Assembly (NCBI GenBank): GCA_917880885.1
Contig: OU862915.1
Span: 40,308,676-40,372,675 of the forward strand
DNA from: Limnephilus marmoratus
Lineage: Eukaryota > Arthropoda > Insecta > Trichoptera > Limnephilidae
Length of the DNA stretch: 64,000 nt
Reading direction: 5' to 3'
In this document: one piece after another, positions 53,240 to 62,500 of the stretch
How the letters are laid out: each line of letters opens with the position of its first letter
Numbering within the stretch: the stretch's first letter is position 1
The notes under the pieces: model-generated
Databases searched by the model: none
Told to the model about the DNA's origin: nothing
The model's input: only the letters and a program-made list of their open reading frames with translations
Made by a program: the position numbers and the translations under genes

Positions 53240-53922
53240 TGTTGTCGCATAGAGGGCAGTGCTAAGAGCTGTCCCGAAAGTCCGCAAGATGGCGATTAGT
53301 TTAGTTCGGAGTTTGTGCACCAGGGGGGCCGAGGGCCGGGGTGCAGTTTGCAGGAGCTCACATAATTCAGATCTATTCCAGTCAGCTTCTAGTTAGGTTG
53401 ACTACTCGCAGTCACAACATTTGTAATACGCGAAGTATTAATAAATCCACAATTAATCCACATTAACACAAAGAACTCTATTATCCCAAAGAAGTAATCT
53501 CCTTCCAAGAAGAGTTGGAGAATCTGATTGTGTGAATACAACAACTTGTGAATACAACAACTTCAATTTGGGAGGCGGGAATGGGTACCGCCGCCCCGGG
53601 AACCTTTATTGGATAACCAACACCTCTGCCATAGGTCACCCCAAGTGGTTCGCTACGTTTGGTGATTTACCAGGGGTGCCCGAGTTCATGGGGTGAGGTT
53701 TGTCTAGATCTTGGAGGCGGATGACCAGGACATACTGAACCCCAGATTCCTACCCACCCCTTAAACCCCTTTCCTTCCCAGAACTCTTCTCTCCTTCCTT
53801 TCCTTAAAAAAACCCTCCACACAGCATCCTCAAAGATGACATAGGCCCTGAGGGAAATTATTTTCCTCAGGGCCTCCTGTGTGGAGCTCATGTAAAAAAA
53901 AAAAAAAATTGTGAATACAACA
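53240..53922 (+). mobile_element. Candidate solo LTR interrupted by family B
   Basis: It starts TGTTGTCGCAT and, after removing the family-B insertion (53567-53909), ends AATACAACA: a TGTTGT...ACAACA terminal inversion. The flanks are CATAT (53235-53239) and CATAC (53923-53927), 4 of 5 equal. It contains an AATAAA signal at about 53443. The TG...CA form fits an LTR, but there is no second copy to prove it. Confidence 0.45.
53567..53909 (+). mobile_element. Family B repeat, copy 9 (internally deleted)
   Basis: Head GGGAGGCGGGAATGGGTACC; internal deletion joining CTTGGAGGCGGATGA directly to CCAGGACATACTGAACCC; intact double hairpin before the A-tail (53893-53908). It is flanked by GTGAATACAACA on both sides (before the head and at 53911-53922), a target duplication. 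Confidence 0.85.
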
Positions 53923-54046
53923 CATACATAAACAAGACGGACTAAGAACCCGCTTCCCTTTGGATCCTGAGTCAAGTATCCAAAGGAAGAGGGTTTAATA
54001 GTTTAGCCATATATATAAAAAAAAAAATATACACACATTTCTAAAA

Positions 54047-54389
54047 TACCCTTTTTTTTACATGAGCTCCACACAGGAGGCCCTGAGGAAAATAATTTCC
54101 CTCAGGGCCTATGTCATCTTTGAGGATGCTGTGTGGAGGGTTTTTTAAGGAAAGGAAGGAGAGGAGAGTTCTGGGAAGGAAAAGGGTTTAAGGGGTGGGT
54201 AGGAATCTGGGGTTCAGTATGTCCTGGTCATCCGCCTCCAAGACCTAGACAAACCTCACCCCATGAACCCGGGCACCCCTGCTAAATTACCAAACGTAGC
54301 GAACCACTTGGGGTGACCTATGGCAGAGGTGTTGGTTATCCAATAAAGGTTCCCGGGGCGGCGGTACCCATTCCCGCCTCCCAAATTGC
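54047..54389 (-). mobile_element. Family B repeat, copy 10, inverted twin of copy 9
   Basis: Nearly identical to copy 9 in inverse orientation, including the same internal deletion junction (GTCCTGGTCATCCGCC). The shared deletion shows that 9 and 10 derive from one another rather than being independent insertions. Confidence 0.85.
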
Positions 54390-54688
54390 AAAAGTAAAGT
54401 AAAAAATAACACTATTAATATCATTATATATTACCTAGAACCCTTTGTCTGCTGTATTTGACGTAAGACATTTTTGACGGAATACTCCAGTGGCGTGCGG
54501 TAGAGTTAAACTAGCGACGACCGTAAATCTTAAACTTTATGTCTGTCAGAAGAGTCTGTGAAACACACCTTTATCCCCCTGATGCGAGACATCGCTTCTC
54601 AATTTTGGGTAAATGGTTAATTATTAGTTAATTAACAAGGAATAAACATGATATACTATTCTCTTTGAGACAGTGGCGTGGAGCGCAT
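54390..54688. other. hAT-like terminus candidates
   Basis: CAGTGGCGTGCGG at 54490 and CAGTGGCGTGGAGCG at 54673 look like left ends of hAT-type elements. A possible right end, GCAAGCCACTG, lies at 55277-55287. No matching 8-bp duplication was found, so boundaries are open. Confidence 0.3.
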
Positions 54689-54689
54689 T

Positions 54690-55110
54690 GTTTGGGAAGG
54701 GGGAAGCATTACATCAAGTGGTTCACTACGTTTGGTAACTTAGCAGGGGTGCCCGGGTTCATGGGTTGAGGTTTGTTTGCGGCGAATGCAATTGCTCACT
54801 TACTGCGTAATACGAAGGCCGGACCGGGAGAGGCTTGTTAAGGGGACCTAACCTAACCTAGATTTCTCCAGTCAGAATCTTTCGACCCAGCGTCTAGCAA
54901 CGCAGGGGGTGGGATGGATTCATATGCCCGTCCCTCCTAGACACATTGACCCCCATATTCCAAGTCACCACTCATACCTTTTCCATCCAAAAACTATATT
55001 TCCCTCCTTTCCGTAGATAGACCCTCAACACAGCATCCCAAAAGATGACATTGGTCCTGAAGAAATTTTATTCCCTCAGGGCTTTCTGTATGGTTCCTGT
55101 TGTTAAAAAA
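54690..55110 (+). mobile_element. Family B repeat, copy 11
   Basis: GTGGTTCACTACGTTTGGTA, GGGTTCATGGGTTGAGGTTT, TTTCGACCCAGCGTC, then CACAGCATCCCAAAAGATGA and GGTCCTGAAG with CCCTCAGGGC. A short insertion GGGACCTAACCTAACCTAG lies at about 54843. The head is truncated. Confidence 0.75.
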
Positions 55111-55161
55111 AGTAGCGTGCGGTGGCAGTAAGAACCACATGATGGTAATAAACTAACCTAA

Positions 55162-55195
55162 AATGTTGGAATAACATTTTTGTTATTCCAACATT
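55162..55195. repeat. 15-bp perfect hairpin
   Basis: The arms AATGTTGGAATAACA and TGTTATTCCAACATT are separated by TTTT. It is not followed by a T-run typical of a Pol III stop and matches no other repeat here. Confidence 0.7.
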
Positions 55196-55654
55196 GTAGT
55201 GTTTTTTTATGAGCACTATGCACCTGAAACTGTCACGCGCAGCAGTTTGTGTATTCCCAACCTTAAGTAATCTCACGGCAAGCCACTGGCAATAAAAATC
55301 TGAATAAGACGTGATAGCATAATACCTGTGGAGAGCAGTTACTTAACTTAAACCCTCAGGTTAAATTGTTCAAATGTTCTACACGGTATTGGAAGGGAAA
55401 TACCAAGCTATGTATTCGAATCTAAAAATTAACCATTAAACATCTAAAATTTCACCTTTATGAAACTGTGGAGGGCGAACAAGCCATCGATCTGCAGTCG
55501 CGCAGCAATCCTATTGGTCCCCCTTACATCAATAGGAATCCACCTATATCACAAGTCACTCTCTTGCGCCGCGACGAAGATCATTTTTGTCTCCAGTCAA
55601 GGAGGAATGGGGCCCTCGCAGTAACGGCTAACTAAATCATTAATATTTTAATAG

Positions 55655-55964
55655 ATAGCCCATGCCTCCTGGAATGTTATAAATTGAATGTGCCGAACAA
55701 CTACAACCAGGGACATAGCAGAACAGACGTACTGGCTCAGCATAGCGTGACACTAGGTATGGTGCTGTTAAATAACGCTTCCAAAACTGTTGACATCTTT
55801 AACAGTAGCCTTGAAGAATTCAAGAGACATTTAAGTGCTATAATGTGTATGTATCTCTTGTTAATATTTAACGTTCCTTTTATTTTCCCATAAATGTTAG
55901 TTTGTGTCACATGTGTATTGTAAATGGACACACGGTCTGTAATACACAAATAAAATAAATAAAT
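55655..55964 (+). pseudogene. Non-LTR retrotransposon RT C-terminus and 3' end
   Basis: NNASKTVDIFNSSLEEFKRH is the usual last block of CR1/jockey RT ORFs, preceded by a degenerate NVPNNYNQGHS. A 55-bp 3' UTR follows (CACATGTGTATTGTAAATGG), then an AAATAAAATAAATAAAT tail (55948-55964). It is extremely 5'-truncated. Confidence 0.65.
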
Positions 55965-56089
55965 CATCCAGATGAATCTACTCTAAACTGCCGAATAATA
56001 AACTTGTAAATCGCTACTTGTTCGCTTTCCTCTTTCTTATACAAATGTTTATATAAAATATAAAATTATTGTGCGGTTAGGGATGCAAG

Positions 56090-56195
56090 GTTTTTAAAAA
56101 TATCGATATATCGATATTTATATATTTATATTTAGTCTAGTAAACCGATATATCGATATATATGATATATATCGATATCGCCAACTGCATCGATC
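56090..56195. repeat. Cluster of TATCGATA palindromes
   Basis: AAATATCGATATATCGATAT (about 56097) and CCGATATATCGATATATATG (about 56146) are followed by ATATCGATATCG. At least four TATCGATA-like sites lie within 100 bp, matching the insect DRE core. It may be the 5' region of the LINE that follows, or just a simple-sequence palindrome. Confidence 0.45.
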
Positions 56196-56734
56196 AAAAT
56201 AATAGATTTAAACTTTCATTTCCTGTCAATCATAATGCGAACGACAAAACTAACTGTAAATATTACAAAAAAATGCTCGCATTTGCGTTACAAAAAATTG
56301 ATTACTACATGTATCTTTAAAAGCATTTCATGTCCTTTCTCAATATCTTATCGACGTAAAACTGATTATCTGCTAAGCGCGTCAAAACCTAATCATTTTA
56401 TGTTATACTCATTTCATAAACTGGATATCTCTCAGTCTACAAACCATAAAATAAGTGTAAATGTTATAAAAACTAAAAATTGTAAGACATAATATATATT
56501 GATGATAAAAAATAATAATATTATAACCAGAAAATAGATAAAAAAGTGACAACATGCCTGCGTTAAAGACCGAAAAATGTTAAGTTTCTAAGCTTTATTT
56601 ATACATTTATTATCGTAAAATTATTATTATGTACATTACTGACCCATATCTTGCCCCATCACCATTTTAAATTTTAGAGTTACAATATATCTCCACATAC
56701 TTTTAGCGCATTACCTTTTCATCTAAAATGTTGT

Positions 56735-57945
56735 TTGTTCAATATTTGCATTATTTACGTATACCTAAATATTAAATCGACTGCATACAGTCATCATTAT
56801 TTTAAAATCATTATCAAACGAAGAATGAACCAAATTATCGATTGTTATCAACTAAACATATACTTACTAAATTCACAAATACTTTCTGTATATGCAATAA
56901 ATTCGGTAGAAAAAAATAAAATGTATAATTTCTATTTTAATTTTGAGTCAAGCACGGATACTATAGCACAAATTATGATGGTTTTAGTGCTATTAACACC
57001 TACTGAACAAATTTCACATTTTAACACACACAATGAAAAATCTTACCTAAATGAAATCGATAAAAATCTAAACATAGAAGAACATGTATGTGAAACAGCC
57101 ATAGAATGCAGCAAAATCTATAAAAATATAAAAAATCGACTTACAATCTTACATCTTAATGTAAGAAGTGTAAATAAAAACATGGATGAATTTCTTGTAT
57201 CTCTAAATACACTCTGTTCACAACCAGATTTTATAATACTATCCGAAGCCCATATACATTCAAACATAAATATACCAATTATTCCAAACTACAAGCAATA
57301 TGTTACAAATTATCAGATTAATAAAAATAGTTAAATTGCAGTATACATTATTGAAAAATTTACCGATATCATCGTTTCCGAAATACCCATGTGTAACGTA
57401 AACTGTCTGTCAATCAGTTTTAATGTAAATCATAAGCCCTTTAATATAATCGCAATGTATCGAACACACAGTTCAAATGTACCACTATTTTTATGTACTA
57501 CTATTTATAGAAGAGTTAAAAAAATTTCTCTGTAATAAGAATACTTTAAATTGTGTCTTAATAGGTGTTTTTTGGTGACATATTGGCCCAAATAAAATGG
57601 ATTATATAAATGCTATGAATGAAATGAACTTTACGTCATGTGTAAATAATTTCACAAGAGAAATTGCAAAACAAACACCATCGTGCCTAGTTCATATTTG
57701 GAGCAATATTAAACATACAGAAAAAATTAAATCTATCATAATATGGAAAAACGACATAACAGATCATCATACAAATATATTTGTTTATGATATATGTAAA
57801 AATGATAATTATATAATCATTTCAAAACTGAACTATAAAAAATTAAATAATAAATTACGTAATGAATCATGGACATCAATACTAAATTGCCAAAACCCTG
57901 ATACATGTGCAAATTATTTTGAAGAAACATTAATCTATCTTCTTC
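56735..57945 (+). pseudogene. Non-LTR retrotransposon AP-endonuclease domain
   Basis: The EEP endonuclease that starts ORF2 is visible: LTILHLNVRSVNKNMDEF, then PDFIILSEAHIHSN (the D/E metal-site strand). After an in-frame TAA at 57332 it continues MCNVNCLSISFNVNHKPF and NIIAMYRTHSS. Past a frameshift come a degraded LIG(D)F-like strand and NDITDHHTNIFVYDI, standing for the terminal SDH motif (here TDHH). RT is absent because the element is cut at 57945 by a TTCTTC-rich Helitron-type end. It is dead, with two or more lesions. Confidence 0.8.
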
Positions 57946-58690
57946 TTCTATATAATCTTCTATCTTCTATCTTCTTCTTCTATATAAATAAAAATGAATC
58001 GCCGAAATGTATGAACGCTCATAACTTCCGAACGACTGCACCAAATTGGATTTTTTTTGTTGTGTTTGTTATTGTCAGGACAAGGTTTGTATGAAAAAAA
58101 AAATTTAAAAAAATCAAACAGTATTTTTTAAAAATCAAATAAGTTTATTTTTTAATCTCATAAAATATGAAAAGTGAGTGAGTGAATGAGTTAGAAAAGT
58201 GTGAGAGATCTTCAATATATTGAAAAAAGGTAGGCATTACAATATCCCTTAACATTTTGCCGAGGAGAGGATGAACATCATTTTTTGATCAAGATGAATA
58301 ATCCAGCGACTGGTATTTTTTTTTTGCATTACCTGGACATAGGAGACCCTGAGGCAAATAATTGCCCTCAGGGCCTATGTCATCTTTAGGGATGCTGTGT
58401 GGAGGTTCTTTTAATGGAAAGGAAGGAGAGGAAGTCGTGGGAAGGAAAAAAGTATGAGGGGTGGATAGGAATCTGGGGGTCAGTGTTACCAGGAGTTACA
58501 TACGTTTGAATCCATCCCTCCAACTGCGGCGCAAGGCGAGGTGTTGGTCATCCAATAAATGCATCCATCCATACCCGCATCCCAAATTGTGAATCATTGG
58601 TATTTATCAATGCAAAAATTTAAAAAAAGATTTAGATTGTGGCCACAGCTGTTTATCGAATTACATTTCGCTAATATTGTCTTCATTTAA
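57945..58690 (+). mobile_element. Helitron-associated block with captured family B, copy 2
   Basis: Starts with TCTTCTTCTATATAATCTTC repeats, then AATAAAAATGAATCGCCGAA, ATGAACGCTCATAACTTCCG and GACTGCACCAAATTGGATTT, a form I associate with insect Helitron 5' ends. It carries family B copy 12 (58312-58585) and ends TTTAGATTGTGGCCACAGCT. It is the inverted counterpart of 38180-39065 and leads into a helicase fragment. Confidence 0.65.
58312..58585 (-). mobile_element. Family B repeat, copy 12 (internally deleted)
   Basis: Hairpin arms CCCTGAGGCAAATAATTGCC and CTCAGGG at 58351-58370, then GGCCTATGTCATCTTTAGGG. The middle (GGTGGATAGGAATCTGGGGG) joins directly to the head after GGCGCAAGGCGAGGTGTTGG, so about 190 bp is missing. 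It sits at the same place as copy 7 in the duplicate block. Confidence 0.8.
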
Positions 58691-59020
58691 TTTTTTTTAA
58701 ATGATGAATGTTTTTACTTGCGTTTGGTATTAGTTAATGTTCGTGGACCAACTTTATTCGAATTTCTACGAATTATCAATAGTGAATTGTGCGCAACATA
58801 TCGAGAAGCCTGTATGCTACAAAATTGTAAATTAATAATTTGGGATGAGTGCATGATGGCGCACAAATGAGCATTAGAGGTACTCGATCGAACATTAATA
58901 GATTTGCGTTGCAAAGAACCTCTTCGGAGGCGCGATGGTGCCACTGACCGGACATTTTCGCCAAACGCTGCCAGTTACATCCAGATCAACAGCTGTTGAT
59001 GAAATAAATGCTTGCTTGAA
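58690..59020 (+). pseudogene. Helitron helicase fragment, Walker B side
   Basis: The plus strand reads LVNVRGPTLFEFLRIINSE, then CKLIIWDECMMAHK, stop, ALEVLDRTLIDLRCKEPLRR. It continues to FSPNAASYIQINS, equivalent to the FRQTLPVIPRS stretch. It parallels 36035-35716 on the minus strand. The next part of the protein is inverted (next entry). Confidence 0.8.
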
Positions 59021-59035
59021 GGCAACAATTTTATA

Positions 59036-59578
59036 TCCTATGATTTCAGTAGCTTCAATCAAATTTTTCATAATATTTAACAGCGAGTCTTGTCCCTTGC
59101 ACAATTTTGGCTGATTCAAATGCATATCATAATTATCACAGAGCCAAACTTGAATTGTAATTTTTGTGGCGGTAATCCCGTCAAATCAAATGAATTGAGG
59201 AATTCAGTAAGATGATGACTTCTTAATTTGGATCGATAATGGAATCGATCGACTTAAATGAATGCATTTGACTTGACACTGAAATTTTAAATTTAAATCT
59301 TCTACGTCCTTATTTTTCGCTGCTAAAATGTTTTGTTCGCTTAACTAAGCATGGTTTTTATAATTCATACCAATATTTGGGAACACTATCGATATTAATT
59401 CTTCCTTTGACGTTGTGAATTGTCAAAAAATCTGTGGAATCGTAGTGAGGCCAGTAGAAGTGTCAACAGGAATTTTCCCATTGCCAATATCTACTAATGC
59501 GTTTGCAAACGCTTCCGCCAATATGTCATTTTGTAACGCCACTCACATATTCATTGTTAACTTCAGATTTTTCACTTA
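59036..59578 (-). pseudogene. Helitron helicase fragment, inverted C-side part
   Basis: Minus-strand homologue of 35715-35165: a NMRVALQNDILAEAFANALV-type block at about 59540, then FPNIGMNYKNHA, ILAAKNKDVEDLN and NQPKLCKGQDSLLN. It lies head-on to the previous fragment. Compared with the collinear copy at 34578-36035, this block has been inverted in place. At 59578 it breaks into satellite DNA. Confidence 0.8.
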
Positions 59579-62500
59579 TCTCCATAAGCACTTGGGGACT
59601 TGGATTCTTGTTAAAAATCGTGGTCTGTACACGAATCAATAAAGAAAATCTTCCAAAAGAATAATTTATTAAAAATTCATCGATTTACATGTGCTTTGTA
59701 ACAATACTTGGTGTTGGTCATAAATTAGCCCATATGGCTCCCTACCGACTGAAACTTTTGATTCTTATACAAAATCATGGTCTATACACGAATCAATCAA
59801 AATATATGCCAAGAGAAGAATTTTCAAAAATCATCGTTTTAACACTTGGGTTCGGTTGTTTAAGCACTTGGGGTCGGTCATTTAAACTTTTGGGGACGGT
59901 CATTACTTCGGTCCTATGTCTCCGAACCGACTGAAAATTTGGATTATTTCTAAGAATCATGGTTTGTATACGAATCTATTGTAAAAACTTCAAAAGAACA
60001 ACTTTTAAAATATTCATCGAATTACCCTGCACATTATAACAACACTTGCGGTCCATCATAACTTTAGCCCCATAGGCCATAGCCCCGAACCGACTGAAGT
60101 TTTGGATTGTTTCTAAGAAATATGGTCTGTACAGGAATCTATTAAAAAACTTCCGAAAGAAAATTTTTTAAATGTTCATCGATTTACGTGTTCTTTCTAA
60201 CAACATTCGCCCCAATGGCTCCGAACCGACTGAAACTTTTGATTCTTACTCAGAATCATGGTCTGTCCTCGAATCAATTAAAAAATCTGCAAAAGAAGAA
60301 TTTTCAAAAATCATCGTTTTAACACTTGGGTTCGGTTTCTTAAGCACATGGGGTCGGTCATTTAAACCCTTGGAGTTGGTCATTACTTTGGTCCTATAGG
60401 TCCGAACCGACTGAAATTTTGGATTTATGTTAAAAATCGTGGTCTGTACACGAATAAATACAGAAAATATTCGAAAAGAATTTATTAAAAATTCATTGAT
60501 TTACTTGTGATTTGTAACAATACTTGGGGTTGGTCAAAACTTCACAATGGCTCCGAACCGATTGAAACTTTTAATTCTTACTCAGAATCATGGTCTGTAC
60601 ACGAATCAATCAAATAATCTAGGGCTCGGTTGTTTAAGCACTTGGGGTCGGTCATTTTAACCCTTGGGGTCGGTCATAACTTCGCACCCATGGCTTTGAA
60701 ATTTTGGATTATTTTTTGAAATCGTGGTCTGAACACGTATCAATAAGGAAAATCTTCCAAAAGAATAAATTATTAAAAATCATCGATTTACGTGTGCTTT
60801 GTTACAATACTTGGGGTCGGTAATAACTTTGGCCCAACGGCACCGAACTGTCTGAAATTTTGGATTCTTGTTTAAAATCGTGGTCTGAACACGAATCAAT
60901 GAGGAAAATCTTCCAACTGAATAATATATTAAAAATGCGTCGATTTACGTGTGCTTTGTAACAATACTTGGGGTCGGTCATAACTTTGCCCCTACGACTC
61001 CGAACCGACCGACACTATTGATTCTTACTCAGAATCATGGTCTCAATAAAAAAATCTGCCAAAAGAAGAATTTTAAAAAACGTCGCTTTAACACTGAGGT
61101 TCAGTAGTTTAAGCACTTGGGGTTGGTTAGCCTTATGGCTCCGAACAGTCTGAAATTTTGGAATCTTACTAAGAATCGTGGCCTGGACACGTAACAATCA
61201 AAATATCGGCTAAAAGTAGAATTTTTGCAAAAATTCATCGTTTTACGGGCGCTTTGTAATAATTATTATGGTCGTTCGTAACATTGGCCCTATGGTTCCG
61301 AACCTTCTGAAATATTTATGGAGTGCAAATAATAATTACGGAGAGATCTCAAACAGTAATCACACGAATATTTGACATGCTGAGCGTAGGCGTTGAATTC
61401 CCACAGACTGTTGTCGGCTTCCGTAAATTTCAAGATTAAAACGACCCGGTTAAAAGGACCGACCAGTGATTGAGTTGGCAAATGCATCGGTTTTCCCCGC
61501 AGGCGTCATGCGTTAAATTTCTCGAATGGCTAATTCCGTCACTATTGTACAAGCTATATATATTCCGCTTAAATTGATAATAGTAGGAGATTTGTAGGAG
61601 GAGATTTTGTAGTAGGAAATTTTAGGTTCTTACAAAGATTCAGGTTCTGTACATGAATCAACAAAGATTTTTTTTTAAATCATCGTTTTAACACTTGGAT
61701 TCGGTCATTTTAGCACTTGGGGTCGGACGTTTGAACGCTTGGGGTCGGTCATAACTTTTGCCTTATGGCTCCGAACCGTCTGAAATTTTGGAATCTTACT
61801 AAGAATCGTGGCCTGGATACGTATCAATAAAATATCGGCTAATAGAAGAATTTTTGCAGAAATTCATCGTTTTACGAACCCTTTGTTACAATAATTTTGG
61901 TCGTTCATAACTTTGGCCCTATGGTTCCAAACAGAGTGATATTTTGGATTCTTTAAAAATCATGGTCTCTTCATGAATCACTCAACAAATCTACGAAGAA
62001 TTTTCTTTTTTAATCATCGTTTTAACACTTGGGTTCGGTCGTTTAAGCACTTGGGGTTGGTTAGCCTTATGGTTCCGAACAGTCTGAAATTTTGGAATCT
62101 TACTAAGAATCGTGGCCTGGACACGTAACAATCAAAATATCGGCTAAAAGAAGAATTTTTGCAAAAATTCATTGTTTTACGGGTGCTTTGTAATAATAAA
62201 TATGGTCGTTCATAACTTTGGCCCTATGGTTCCGAACGTTCTGAAATTTTAGGTCTTTACAAAGAATCAGGTTCTGTACTTGAATCAAAAAAGATTTTTT
62301 TTAAAATCATCGTTTTAACACTTGGATTCGGTCATTTTAGCACTTGAAGTCGGAGGTTTGAACGCTTGGGGTCGGTCATAAATTTTGCCTTATGGCTCCG
62401 AACCGTCTGAAATTTGGATTCTAAGTAAGAATCGTGACCTGGACACGTATCAATCAAAATTTCTATGAAATTTTTCAATTTAGTGTGAAATTTTGGATTC

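Noticed and set aside
57597..58094. 165-codon frame taken as one protein
   Set aside because: Its first part is the LINE endonuclease end; after about 57945 it runs through TTCTTC simple sequence and a Helitron-type terminus.
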